From NCBI GenBank assembly GCA_031363915.1, contig JANLVI010000026.1:1-64000 (forward strand): a stretch of DNA of 64,000 bases. The letters are read 5' to 3'. Under the pieces are notes generated by a model that saw nothing but the letters and a program-made list of their open reading frames with translations, had not been told where the DNA came from and searched no databases. Both the position numbers and the translations under genes were made by a program. Below are positions 24,818 through 33,576 of this stretch, in pieces; position 1 is the stretch's first letter; each line of letters opens with the position of its first letter. Source of the DNA: JANLVI01 sp031363915 (GTDB lineage Bacteria; Vulcanimicrobiota; Vulcanimicrobiia; Vulcanimicrobiales; Vulcanimicrobiaceae).

Positions 24818-25665
24818 CTCGCGCCCCGATAGTAAGCAAGCCGTCGTGCAGCCGTGGCGACACGCGCTTCGAGCGCCCGGCGCGCGGCATCACTCATGGG
24901 CGCTCCCACCCGCGCGATTGCGGCATTTTGGCGGACGTGATCGGGCGTATCGGCGCCGATGACCAGCGTATCGACATCAGCCGCGAGCGCATACCTTAGC
25001 GCCTCATCGGCGGTGATGTCGGTTTCTTGGAAGAGCAATCCGTGGGCGTAGACTTTCATGCCGATCACCGCCATACCACGCGCACGCGCCGCAGGAATGA
25101 CGCTCCGCTCGAAACCGTCGCGAAGCGCACCATCGGCCGGGTTGACCGGGAGTAAGACGGCATCGAAGGTCACGCGTTCGAGCGCCGACCGCAGAATCGA
25201 GGGATCGTGATGCCCGGTCACGCCGATGTAGCGCACGAGGCCATGCTGCTTTGCATCGACGAGCGCTGCGTACGCACCGTATGGATCGTCGAGCGCCTCG
25301 ACGTCACCCTGCTCGCGAATGTCGTGAAATTGCCACAGATCCAAATAGTCGAGCCCCATCGTGCGCAGGCTGATTTCCAGCATTGCCCGAGCGCCCTTAT
25401 AACTGCGGTCGTGAACTTTTGTGGCAACGAAAAGCTCGGCACGGGGGCCGAGGTGAGCGCCGCCGTAGTATCCTTCGCTGCCGCTATAGGCGCGCGCCGA
25501 CTCGAGGTAGGTGATCCCGGCGTGCCGTGCGGTGTCGATCACCGCGTGCGCCTCGGCTTCGCGGCCGAATGTGCGCAAAACGCCTTCACCGCCAAGGCCG
25601 AGCGCCGAGACGCGAGGACCGCCGTTTCCAAAGGTTCTTGTCGGCAGCGCCGTTTTATGGAACAC
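24814..25665 (-). CDS. Aldo/keto reductase
   Basis: 283 residues, a TIM-barrel oxidoreductase using NADPH. N-terminal GGPRVSALGLGGEGV and ITYLESARAYSGSE hold the family's first signature with the catalytic Tyr; LFVATKVHDR carries the Lys and LWQFHDI the His, while VRYIGVTGHH is the third signature region. The Asp of the tetrad region DTARHAGITYLESA is present. The physiological carbonyl substrate is unknown. It is transcribed divergently from the small secreted protein at 25697. Confidence 0.9.
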   Translation of the reverse strand: MFHKTALPTRTFGNGGPRVSALGLGGEGVLRTFGREAEAHAVIDTARHAGITYLESARAYSGSEGYYGGAHLGPRAELFVATKVHDRSYKGARAMLEISLRTMGLDYLDLWQFHDIREQGDVEALDDPYGAYAALVDAKQHGLVRYIGVTGHHDPSILRSALERVTFDAVLLPVNPADGALRDGFERSVIPAARARGMAVIGMKVYAHGLLFQETDITADEALRYALAADVDTLVIGADTPDHVRQNAAIARVGAPMSDAARRALEARVATAARRLAYYRGAS

Positions 25666-25696
25666 CGGTCTTCACTCCGTGCGTTATAGAGAAGGT

Positions 25697-26056
25697 ATGT
25701 TGCGCCGTACGATGATCCTCGCCACCACGCTCGCTTTGGCCGCCTTCGGGCCGGTCGCGGTCTTTGCCGCAGCCCAGAGTCCGTCTCCTGCGGCAAGCGC
25801 GAGCGCAGAGGCCGCGCACCATGATGCTGGGCGAGCGAGCGGCACGATCGTCGGCGTCGATTACCAAAACGCCGTCATCACGCTCAACGCTGCTGGGCGC
25901 GGCAAGATCGATATTTCGGTCTTGCCCTCGACGCAAATTCAAGGCAAAGACAGCGGCTATCACGCGATTAGCGATCTCAAACCCGGCACGCGCGTCGATG
26001 TCGACATGAGCGAATCGGGCGGACACTACACCGCGCAGATCATCAAAATCCGTTAG
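25697..26056 (+). CDS. Small secreted protein, DUF5666-like
   Basis: 119 residues from ATG 25697, preceded by GAAGG. A signal peptide covers about 1-25 (TLALAAFGPVAVFAAA), followed by a low-complexity Ala/Ser linker and a compact beta-rich domain: GTIVGVDYQNAVITLN, then SDLKPGTRVDVDMSE. This resembles the OB-like repeats of DUF5666 proteins. It would be exported to the periplasm. Function unknown. It stands 37 bases before the ABC ATPase of the cell-wall recycling operon but is probably independent. Confidence 0.7.
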   Translation: MLRRTMILATTLALAAFGPVAVFAAAQSPSPAASASAEAAHHDAGRASGTIVGVDYQNAVITLNAAGRGKIDISVLPSTQIQGKDSGYHAISDLKPGTRVDVDMSESGGHYTAQIIKIR

Positions 26057-26093
26057 CGCGGGACTGCTTCGGACCCGTGGCCAAGAGCCCGGA

Positions 26094-27149
26094 ATGACTC
26101 GTCTAGCGCTCGTCGGCGTCTCAAAGACGTTCGGGAGCACGGTCGCCTTGCGGGACGTCGATCTTGCCGTGGCTGCGGGCGAACTCGTTGCCGTTCTCGG
26201 GCCATCCGGTTCGGGAAAGACGACCTTGCTACGTGCCATAGCCGGGCTCGACGTACTCGACGCTGGTACGGTCTCGTTCGATGGGCGCGACCTCACGCAG
26301 AGCGATGCGCGCGCGCGCAACGTCGGCATGGTCTTTCAGGATTTCGCGTTGTTTCCGCACTTGAGCGTGCGCGAGAATATCGCGTTCGGGTTGCGCGCGC
26401 GGCACGTCGGCGCTCGCGACGAGCGCGTGTTCGCCGCCGCTGCGCAAGCCCGCATCGAGACGCTCCTCGACCGCAAGCCCGCGACGCTCTCGGGCGGTGA
26501 GAAGCAGCGCGTTGCGATCGCCCGCGCGCTCGCGTGCGCTCCGGTCGCCTATCTCTTCGATGAACCCTTCGCGTCGCTCGATACGCCGCTGCGCGCGACG
26601 CTGCGGGTCGAATTCGCCGAACTGCGCGCCCAGCTCGATGCCGCGATGCTCTTCGTCACGCACGACCAGAGCGAAGCGCTTGCGCTTGGCGACCGGATCG
26701 CGGTCATGCGCGGCGGAACGATCGAACAGATCGGTACGGCGGATGAATTACTTGCCGCACCCGCGACGCGCTTCGTCGCCGAGTTCGTCGGCTTGCCGCC
26801 GCGTTCGGTGATCGACGGCGCGATCGAGCGCGGCACGTTCGTGGCGCACGGCTGCCAACTCGTGCGTGTCGAGGCGGCCGACGGACCGGCGTCGCTTGCG
26901 ATCCCACCTGAGGCATTCGATGTACGCGCGGGCGGGCGTCTCGCCGGGACGGTGCGGTTGATCGAGACGATCGGTTCGGGCAAATACGCGAGCATTCTCG
27001 TCGGCAACGACACGCTCGTCGTCGCGCTCGATGACCGCGTACTACGTGCAGGCGAGGGGGTGGCAATCGACGTGCGCGCCTCATTCACCCGGGGTTGGCT
27101 CTTCGATGCAGCCGGACGCCGGATCGCTGAGGCTTCGCGTGCTGCCTGA
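26094..27149 (+). CDS. ABC transporter ATP-binding protein, MalK/PotA-type with TOBE domain
   Basis: 351 residues. The ABC domain (about 1-235) has Walker A GPSGSGKT, Q-loop VFQDFALFPH, signature LSGGEKQRVAIARAL, Walker B YLFDEP and switch His in FVTHDQSEAL. The C-terminal third (about 270-345) is the TOBE regulatory fold seen in MalK, UgpC, PotA and FbpC. Such ATPases serve importers of sugars, polyamines or iron. No permease or binding protein is encoded nearby. Its end overlaps nagZ by 11 bases, so it may power uptake of a cell-wall fragment or sugar through permeases encoded elsewhere; that link is inferred. Confidence 0.9.
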   Translation: MTRLALVGVSKTFGSTVALRDVDLAVAAGELVAVLGPSGSGKTTLLRAIAGLDVLDAGTVSFDGRDLTQSDARARNVGMVFQDFALFPHLSVRENIAFGLRARHVGARDERVFAAAAQARIETLLDRKPATLSGGEKQRVAIARALACAPVAYLFDEPFASLDTPLRATLRVEFAELRAQLDAAMLFVTHDQSEALALGDRIAVMRGGTIEQIGTADELLAAPATRFVAEFVGLPPRSVIDGAIERGTFVAHGCQLVRVEAADGPASLAIPPEAFDVRAGGRLAGTVRLIETIGSGKYASILVGNDTLVVALDDRVLRAGEGVAIDVRASFTRGWLFDAAGRRIAEASRAA

Positions 27150-28698
27150 TCTTGCGTCGCTTGCAAGCGCCGTATTATGCGTGGGTTTTGAGGGTGCGAC
27201 GGCGGAGTCCGCGCCGCTGGCCGAACTGCGCGCGCTCAAACCCGGAGCCATCATTCTCTTCGCACGCAACGTCGGTACGCCCGATGAATTGCGCGCGCTC
27301 GTCGCTGCGTTGCGCGCGATCGACGATGTTCCGCCACTGATCGCAATCGATCAGGAAGGCGGACGCGTTGCCCGCATCCGCACGGGCGTCGCCGAGATTC
27401 CCGCGATGATGGCGCTCGGCGCGACGCACGACGCCGCGCTTGCCGAGCGCGCGGGTGCGCTCGTCGGCGCGGATTTGCGCGCGTTTGGGATCACGCTCGA
27501 TTTTGCGCCGTGCGGCGATCTTGCGCGCGAAGCACAGAACACGGTGATCGGCGCGCGCTCGTTCGGCGAACATCCGGAGGCCGTAGCGACGATGTCGGGC
27601 GCTTTTGCTCGCGGACTGGAGTCGCAAGGCGTCGCGGCAACGATCAAGCATTTTCCCGGCCACGGCGCGACGACCGTCGACTCGCATCTCGATCTGCCGC
27701 GCATCACGCTCGATGCGGCGACCTTACGCGCAAACGATCTCGTGCCGTTCGCCGCAGCGATCCGTTCGCGCTCGGTGTCGTGCGTGATGAGCGCGCATAT
27801 CGTCGTTGAGGCATTCGATGCGGCGTTGCCCGCGACGCTCTCAGCGCGTGTGCTCACGGGTCTCTTACGCGAAGAACTTGGCTTCGCGGGAATCATCTTC
27901 ACGGACTGTTTGGAGATGGACGCCATCGCGCGCGGTGTCGGGACCGTGAACGGGGCCGTCGCGGCACTCGTGGCCGGTGCCGATTGCGCCGTCGTTTCGC
28001 ATCACCTCGATCTCGCGCGTGAGGGCGCCCGGGCGATCGCCTCCGCGGTAAGCGATGGACGTCTGCCCGAAGCGCGGCTGCGTGAGGCGGCCGGACGTTT
28101 GAACGCGCTCCGCGCGAAACATGCCGTCGGCCTCGATTCGTATCCCGCGGTCGATCGTGAGGCGGGAGTGACGATCGCGCGCGCAGCCGTGACGGTCGAA
28201 GGCTCGATCCGGCTCGACCCGACGCGTCCGGTAACCGTCATCTCGTTCGAAGGCGAAACGTACGAGGGGGCTGCCGGCAAACACCACGCCCACGCCTCGC
28301 TCAATGCCGCACTGCGCGCGCGCCGTATCGCAGCCGAAATCATGCGCGTTCCGCTCGCCCCCGACGAGGATGATATCGACTTGCTGCTCGCCCTGATCGA
28401 CTCGCAGCGCGGTCTTGCACCGCGCACGTTCGTCGTGCTGATGCGCCGCGCGCACCTCTATCCGCTTCAAGCCTCGGCAGTGCGAGCGATTCTTGCCCGT
28501 GCCCCGGAGACGATCGTCGTCTCGGCGCGCGAACCGTACGATCTGTCCGTTGCATGGTCGGCGCAAGCCCGGAACACGGCCTGCATCTATGGCGATGAGA
28601 ACGTGAGTATCGAGGGTCTGGCCGATGTGATGACGGGCGCGACCGTTCAGGGCCGATTGCCCGTGAGCGTGCGCGCGGAGGATGCCATTGTTCGCTGA
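27139..28698 (+). CDS. nagZ: NagZ, beta-N-acetylhexosaminidase (GH3), two-domain form
   Basis: 519 residues from GTG 27139, with GAGG eight bases upstream; an ATG at 27106 is further inside the ABC gene. The GH3 barrel includes PLIAIDQEGGRVARIRTG, the acid/base loop KHFPGHGATTVDSH and IIFTDCLEMDAI with the catalytic Asp. NagZ releases GlcNAc from GlcNAc-(anhydro)MurNAc-peptides in cell-wall recycling. At ~520 residues it is longer than the Gram-negative enzyme (~340) and carries an extra C-terminal alpha/beta domain, as in the Bacillus type. No signal peptide, so cytoplasmic. It heads the recycling set nagZ, serine hydrolase, anmK, kinase, murQ. Confidence 0.93.
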   Translation: MLPDLASLASAVLCVGFEGATAESAPLAELRALKPGAIILFARNVGTPDELRALVAALRAIDDVPPLIAIDQEGGRVARIRTGVAEIPAMMALGATHDAALAERAGALVGADLRAFGITLDFAPCGDLAREAQNTVIGARSFGEHPEAVATMSGAFARGLESQGVAATIKHFPGHGATTVDSHLDLPRITLDAATLRANDLVPFAAAIRSRSVSCVMSAHIVVEAFDAALPATLSARVLTGLLREELGFAGIIFTDCLEMDAIARGVGTVNGAVAALVAGADCAVVSHHLDLAREGARAIASAVSDGRLPEARLREAAGRLNALRAKHAVGLDSYPAVDREAGVTIARAAVTVEGSIRLDPTRPVTVISFEGETYEGAAGKHHAHASLNAALRARRIAAEIMRVPLAPDEDDIDLLLALIDSQRGLAPRTFVVLMRRAHLYPLQASAVRAILARAPETIVVSAREPYDLSVAWSAQARNTACIYGDENVSIEGLADVMTGATVQGRLPVSVRAEDAIVR

Positions 28699-29716
28699 GG
28701 TCGGCGTGGCGGTGCGGACATCACTCGGTATCCGCTACAGCGGCGCGGTCGTGCGGGTCGAACGCGGCGGGCGCTGTGTGTACGAGGCGGCATTCGGGGT
28801 AACGATGGGTGCGAGCGATGCGGTGCCGGTCGCTTGCGATACGGTCTTCGATCTTGCCTCGCTTACGAAAATTTTCGTTGCGACGGCCGCGCTTGATTGT
28901 GTTGCGCGCGGGCAACTCGCCCTCGATGAACCGCTGGTCAACACGTTCGCGCAGTGGCGCGGAACGGCGCATGCCCCAATCACGCTTCGCATGCTGCTCG
29001 CACACACCGCAGGCTTTCAATCGGGCGCGGATTACCGCATGCTGCTGGATGCAAATGTCGAGACGTTCGCGCTGGGAATGCCGCTTGCGGCGGTTCCCGG
29101 CGAGCGCGTGATCTACAGCGATATTGGCTTCATCGTCCTGGGCATGTTGTTGGAGCGCGTATCGCAGACGTCACTTGTAACAATCGTCGCGCGGTTATGC
29201 TCGCGGTATGGAATTGCCGATGTACTGTATCGAACGGCCGCCCGCGACCGATCATCGATTCCCGCAACCGAAATGGATGCGTGGCGGGGGTGCGTTCAAG
29301 GCTTCGTCCACGACGAAAAGGCGTATTTGATGAACGGTGTCTCCGGCCACGCCGGCCTCTTCGGCCCCGCAATCGCCGTCGCACGCTTGACGGAGGGCTA
29401 TCTTGCCGCGCTCTGCGGACGCGAAAGCCTGCTCGATTCTGCCCTCGCCCGTGCGGCGACGACGCTCGCCGCTGACGATCCGATTTTGCGCCGCGGTCTG
29501 GGCTGGGCGCTCAAAACGAGCGATGAGAATTCGTGCGGCTCGCGGATGTCCGCAGCGACCTTCGGCCACACCGGCTTCACGGGAACTTCGGTCTGGGCCG
29601 ACCCGACGCGTGATTGTTCTGTGACGCTGCTGACGAACGCCGTGCACTTTGGACGCGTCGATATCCGTTCGGTTCGGGCTGCCGTCTGCGACGCGGCGAT
29701 CGAGGCGCTTCGATGA
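28682..29716 (+). CDS. Serine hydrolase, class C beta-lactamase/DD-peptidase family
   Basis: 344 residues with the penicillin-recognising fold: SLTK (about 60-63, nucleophile Ser and Lys), a YSD triad (second motif) and HTGFTG near residues 299-304 in place of KTG. No convincing signal peptide is seen, which is odd for a beta-lactamase and fits a cytoplasmic job on muropeptides or on a small ester or amide. It overlaps nagZ by 17 bases and anmK by four. In other bacteria AmpC-like hydrolases occur beside cell-wall recycling genes; the exact reaction here is unknown. Confidence 0.85.
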   Translation: MPLFAEVGVAVRTSLGIRYSGAVVRVERGGRCVYEAAFGVTMGASDAVPVACDTVFDLASLTKIFVATAALDCVARGQLALDEPLVNTFAQWRGTAHAPITLRMLLAHTAGFQSGADYRMLLDANVETFALGMPLAAVPGERVIYSDIGFIVLGMLLERVSQTSLVTIVARLCSRYGIADVLYRTAARDRSSIPATEMDAWRGCVQGFVHDEKAYLMNGVSGHAGLFGPAIAVARLTEGYLAALCGRESLLDSALARAATTLAADDPILRRGLGWALKTSDENSCGSRMSAATFGHTGFTGTSVWADPTRDCSVTLLTNAVHFGRVDIRSVRAAVCDAAIEALR

Positions 29717-30858
29717 TCGCGCTCGGGCTGATGTCCGGGACCTCACTCGACGGCATCGATGCGGTGCGTGTGCGAATCGTTCCGCGCGGCGAGCGGTATG
29801 ACATCGCCGTCGAGGAATTCGAAACCGTGCCGTTCGCCCCGGAACTGCGCGTGCGAATCGTCGGCGCGCTGCCGCCGAATATAACGACGGCGCTTGAGAT
29901 CGCCCACCTCCACGCGGCACTTGGTGATGCATTCGCCGACGCCGCGGCGCGGGTTGCCGGGCGAAGTATCGACTTCATCGCCTCGCACGGCCTGACACTC
30001 GCGCACGACGGCGACGCGCACGTGACGATGCAGATCGGCGACCCCTTTCGCATCCGCGAGCGCCTCCACGCAACCGTGATCAGTGATTTTCGCAGCGCCG
30101 ATACGGCAGCGGGCGGACACGGTGCGCCGCTCGTGCCGTACGTCGACGCGCTGCTCTTCGGTAACGAGAGCGAACCGCGCGTCGCGCTGAACCTCGGCGG
30201 GATCGCGAACCTCACCGTGTTGCAAAGCGGCGCGCCGCTCATCGCATTCGATACGGGTCCAGCGAACATGGCGATCGATGCCTTCGTCTTCGACCGGACC
30301 GGCGGCGCCGAGGCCTTCGATCGCGACGGAACCTACGCACGCGCGGGCCGCGTTGATGAAATGCTGCTCGCAGGTATGCTCGCCGATCGTTACTTTGCCA
30401 AAGCGCCGCCAAAATCGACGGGACGCGAACGTTTCGGCCCCACGTTCTTTGCACGTTACCGCGGAGAACTCGAGAAACTCAGTCTGCCCGACGGTGCCGC
30501 GACGCTCACGGCCCTAACGATTCGCACGATCGCCGATGCGATTCGAATCTACGCGCGCTCGACCGCACGATTGATCGTAGGCGGCGGGGGTACGCATAAC
30601 CTCGCGCTGCTCGACGGGCTGCGTCGCGCGCTGCCGCGACTTGCGGTCGTGACGAGCGATGCGTTTGGGATCGATCCCGATGCGCGCGAAGCGATCGCGT
30701 TTACGGTGCTGGGCTACGAGTGCCTGCGCGGAAGAGCGGCGGGAATCCCGAAAGTGACGGGAGCGCGTGGTCCGCGCGTTCTGGGAGCGATTGCCCCGCA
30801 CGATCTGGAAACACTTCTCGCGCGCGTTGCGCGCGAGTCGGAAAGGGGACCGCGATGA
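29713..30858 (+). CDS. anmK: Anhydro-N-acetylmuramic acid kinase
   Basis: 381 residues, standard for AnmK. N-terminus IALGLMSGTSLDGIDAVRV is the family's ATP phosphate-binding loop; FIASHGLTLAHDG, VISDFRSADTAAGGHGAPLVPY, RVALNLGGIANLT and IAFDTGPANMAID are further hallmarks. AnmK hydrolyses the 1,6-anhydro ring and phosphorylates, giving MurNAc-6-phosphate, the substrate of MurQ encoded two genes later. Presence of AnmK implies lytic transglycosylases making anhydro ends. ATG 29713 overlaps the preceding stop (ATGA). Confidence 0.96.
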   Translation: MIALGLMSGTSLDGIDAVRVRIVPRGERYDIAVEEFETVPFAPELRVRIVGALPPNITTALEIAHLHAALGDAFADAAARVAGRSIDFIASHGLTLAHDGDAHVTMQIGDPFRIRERLHATVISDFRSADTAAGGHGAPLVPYVDALLFGNESEPRVALNLGGIANLTVLQSGAPLIAFDTGPANMAIDAFVFDRTGGAEAFDRDGTYARAGRVDEMLLAGMLADRYFAKAPPKSTGRERFGPTFFARYRGELEKLSLPDGAATLTALTIRTIADAIRIYARSTARLIVGGGGTHNLALLDGLRRALPRLAVVTSDAFGIDPDAREAIAFTVLGYECLRGRAAGIPKVTGARGPRVLGAIAPHDLETLLARVARESERGPR

Positions 30859-31757
30859 CCGATCCACATCTCTACGTCGGGGTCGACGCGGGCGGAACGT
30901 CGACCGTCGTCGTCGCTGCCCGGCCGGGCCAGACGCCGCGTCGCGAAAGTGGTGGACCGGCCAACGCAAGTTCGATCGGCGTCGACGATGCAGCAAACGA
31001 GATCATCACGGTGATCCGGCGGCTTTGCGGCCCCGAAAAACCGCACGCCATCGCCATCGGTGCGGCGGGGACAGGTCGTCCGGAAATTGCGCGTGCGATC
31101 GAAGAACTCGTCGGCAGCGCGTTTGCGGGCGCAAGCGTGCGCGTCGGTGACGATGCCGAGATTGCACTCCGCGCCGCGATCCCGGATGGTCCCGGGATCG
31201 TGTTGATCGCCGGAACGGGTTCGATCGCCTTCGCTCGCGGCGCAACCGCGAGTGCGCGGGTCGGCGGACTCGGCTATCTGCTCGGAGATGAAGGCTCGGC
31301 GTTCGCGATCGGCTTTGCGGCCGCGAAACTCTACGGTCGCGTCCTCGACGGCCGCGCCGCACGCGACGAAACGACCGATCTTGTCGGCCGCGCACTGCAC
31401 GCTACCGATCGCGTGACTTTGCTCGATGCACTCTACGGTCCGCGCCTGGACGTCGCCGCGATTGCCGCGATGGCACCGAGTATCATCGCGTTTGCAAGCA
31501 AAGGCAACCGCATCTCCACGAAAATCGTTCAGGACGCATCCAAAGAACTCGGCGAGTTGGTTAAAAGCGCGGCGCGTCTGTGCGGACTCATCAATGACTC
31601 GCCGACCGTTGCGCTTGCGGGCGGGTTGCTCCGCGAGAACAGTCTGCTCACGTTCTTACTCGAACAGCGCATCGTCGGCGATCTGCCCGGCGCGGCGATC
31701 GTTCGCAGCGCCGATGAAGCCGCGATCGGAGCGCTCCGCCTCGCGATGGCGCCGTGA
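30855..31757 (+). CDS. BadF/BadG-type amino-sugar kinase (GlcNAc or MurNAc kinase)
   Basis: 300 residues, ASKHA sugar-kinase fold. YVGVDAGGTSTVVVAA is the phosphate-1 loop, GIVLIAGTGSIAFAR the phosphate-2 region, then GGLGYLLGDEGSAFAIG, the signature of the eukaryotic-type N-acetylglucosamine kinase/MurK group, and PTVALAGGLLREN the adenosine motif. It would phosphorylate the GlcNAc released by NagZ, or free MurNAc as MurK does in Clostridium. The start ATG overlaps anmK by four bases and the stop overlaps the murQ GTG. Confidence 0.88.
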   Translation: MTDPHLYVGVDAGGTSTVVVAARPGQTPRRESGGPANASSIGVDDAANEIITVIRRLCGPEKPHAIAIGAAGTGRPEIARAIEELVGSAFAGASVRVGDDAEIALRAAIPDGPGIVLIAGTGSIAFARGATASARVGGLGYLLGDEGSAFAIGFAAAKLYGRVLDGRAARDETTDLVGRALHATDRVTLLDALYGPRLDVAAIAAMAPSIIAFASKGNRISTKIVQDASKELGELVKSAARLCGLINDSPTVALAGGLLRENSLLTFLLEQRIVGDLPGAAIVRSADEAAIGALRLAMAP

Positions 31758-32635
31758 GCGACGAGCTTCCGCCGACCGAAGGCATCGATACGGCGACCGC
31801 GCAGCTCGATACGCTCGGCAGTTCCGACCTGGTGCGTACGCTAATTGCGGCCAATCGTACCTCGGTCGATGCAGCCGAACGCAGTACCGAGGCGATCGCG
31901 GGCGCCGTCGACGCGGTCGTGCGCGCGCTGCGCGCGCGGCGGCACGTGCACTATGTTGGCGCGGGCACGAGCGGTCGGCTTGCGATCCTCGATGCAGCCG
32001 AGCTTCCACCGACGTTCGGTGTGTCGCCGGATCTGGTACGGGCGCACATCGCGGGCGGCTCACCGGCAATCGTGCGTGCGGTCGAAGGTGCCGAGGACGA
32101 CTCGCACGCCGGCGCGGCACTCGGTGCGGTATTCGCCGCGGGTGACGTCGTGATCGGGCTCTCCGCGAGCGGCGGTGCACCCTACGTTTTAGGCGCGCTC
32201 GTCGCCGCGCGTGTCGCCGGAGCGACGACGATCGGAATCGCAAACGCACCGGGCTCGCCGCTCTTACGCGATGCCGATATTGCCATCGTCCTCGACACGG
32301 GCGCCGAACCGATCGCCGGATCGACGCGCTTGAAAGCCGGAACGGCACAGAAGATCGTGCTCAACGCGATTTCGAGCGCGGCGATGGTTCAACTCGGTAA
32401 AGTCTACGGAAATCTCATGGTCGATGTGGTCGCGACCAACGTCAAACTCAAGCGCCGCGCCGAACGTCTCGTGCACACCATTCTCGGCGAGCAGGTCGAT
32501 GCCGGGGCGGTCTTAGCCGCAGCCGGCGGAAACGTCAAACGTGCCGTCGTGATGCAGCGTTTAGGCGTCGATGCGCTCGAAGCGGACCGCCGCCTCGCGG
32601 AACATGGCGAACGGCTCGGTGAGACGATCGCCTAG
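31754..32635 (+). CDS. murQ: N-acetylmuramic acid 6-phosphate etherase
   Basis: 293 residues beginning at GTG 31754. The SIS domain contains HYVGAGTSGRLAILDAAELP (about 56-75) followed by PTFG, the diagnostic MurQ motif, with the catalytic Glu in VEGAEDD; GLSASGGAPYVLGAL and GSTRLKAGTAQKIVLNAIS bind the sugar phosphate. MurQ removes D-lactate from MurNAc-6-P to give GlcNAc-6-P, the last step unique to wall recycling. It ends the operon; its stop lies inside a hairpin. Confidence 0.96.
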   Translation: MSDELPPTEGIDTATAQLDTLGSSDLVRTLIAANRTSVDAAERSTEAIAGAVDAVVRALRARRHVHYVGAGTSGRLAILDAAELPPTFGVSPDLVRAHIAGGSPAIVRAVEGAEDDSHAGAALGAVFAAGDVVIGLSASGGAPYVLGALVAARVAGATTIGIANAPGSPLLRDADIAIVLDTGAEPIAGSTRLKAGTAQKIVLNAISSAAMVQLGKVYGNLMVDVVATNVKLKRRAERLVHTILGEQVDAGAVLAAAGGNVKRAVVMQRLGVDALEADRRLAEHGERLGETIA

Positions 32636-32659
32636 GGACGGTCTGAAGACCATCCCTAG
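32632..32659. terminator. Inverted repeat between convergent murQ and GNAT genes
   Basis: CTAGGGA-C-GGTCT pairs with AGACC-A-TCCCTAG around two bases, 12 pairs with one mismatch. The repeat includes the stop codons of both convergent genes symmetrically. It lacks a T tail on either side, so it may block read-through or protect 3' ends rather than be a classical terminator. Confidence 0.55.
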
Positions 32660-33081
32660 ATCGCGCGGGAGAAGCCTTCGTCGTCGCGGTGGACAAAGCC
32701 GCAGGCGGTGAAGAAGGGCGTGAGGTGCAGCGCGCGTGAGACGTTCGTTCGCACGCGCACGATCGCCAAGGCGCGCAGATGATCCGCGAGCGCATCGAGC
32801 ATTGCGGTTCCGACGCCCGCGCCGCGCGCTCCGCGTTCCACGACGACGTCATCGAGGCACGCCACAAGGCCACCGGCTTCGGTCGAGATCGCGTAGCTGA
32901 GGATCGCACAGCCCACGGTGCGCTCGTTCTCATCGAAAGCGACCCACACGAAGCCGTAGTCTTCACGCTCGACGATCAGCGTGAGGGCGCTGCCGAGCGC
33001 GACCTGATCGGTGCGAGCCGGGGAGAGCAGGGCGAAGACGTCCAACCGCTCAGCTGCGCTCATGCGACGACAAGCGATCAT
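32656..33081 (-). CDS. GNAT family N-acetyltransferase
   Basis: 141 residues starting at ATG 33081. The acetyl-CoA pyrophosphate-binding motif is ERGARGAGVGTAML (R-G-x-G-x-G/A type), preceded by a core strand GGLVACLDDVVVE and followed by a C-terminal strand region with FFTACGF, typical of GNAT proteins. The acceptor is unknown. It is convergent with murQ, sharing the terminal hairpin. Confidence 0.85.
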   Translation of the reverse strand: MIACRRMSAAERLDVFALLSPARTDQVALGSALTLIVEREDYGFVWVAFDENERTVGCAILSYAISTEAGGLVACLDDVVVERGARGAGVGTAMLDALADHLRALAIVRVRTNVSRALHLTPFFTACGFVHRDDEGFSRAI

Positions 33082-33162
33082 GATTTCGACCGTTTGCCGT
33101 CGAAGCGCTCTGGGTAAACCACGAGCCGAATCGACTCGGATCGTTTCAAAGGAGTTCCGCAC

Positions 33163-33546
33163 ATGACCGCACCCTTTCGCTTTGCACGCGTCGTGTTCTT
33201 CGCATCTGCGCTCTGCGCGATCGGCGCGTCCTCGATCGCTTCGGCGACCGAGATGAAAGGCGCCCTGCCTGCCGGCGGCAAGTACAAAGATTGTCATGGC
33301 TACATCCTGCACGTGAGCGATGCGAACATCCGCGTCCACTGTATCGACGGTACGCCCGCCGATCTCTCGTTTCTCCAGTTCCCGAAATATGGCGATATCA
33401 GAGACGGAAAAAGCGTTCAAGTCCGCGATCTGGAACCGAACACGCCCGTGCACGTGATCTTCACGCAGTCACTCGGCGTCCGTCATGCGTATAAGATCTA
33501 CGTCGCCGATCCGAACGGCCACGGGCTCTACGGCTTCAAGAGTTAA
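33163..33546 (+). CDS. Small secreted hypothetical protein (127 aa)
   Basis: 127 residues with a clear signal peptide (VVFFASALCAIGASSIASA, about 10-28). The mature part has two Cys (DCHGYILHV and VHCIDGTPA), which could form a disulfide in the periplasm, and a beta-rich pattern. ATG 33163 is preceded by AAAGGAG at a good distance. Family not recognised. It may be cotranscribed with the DUF4127 gene 30 bases downstream. Confidence 0.7.
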   Translation: MTAPFRFARVVFFASALCAIGASSIASATEMKGALPAGGKYKDCHGYILHVSDANIRVHCIDGTPADLSFLQFPKYGDIRDGKSVQVRDLEPNTPVHVIFTQSLGVRHAYKIYVADPNGHGLYGFKS

Positions 33547-33576
33547 GCCGAAGCTTCGTCGCGAACGAGTGCCGCG

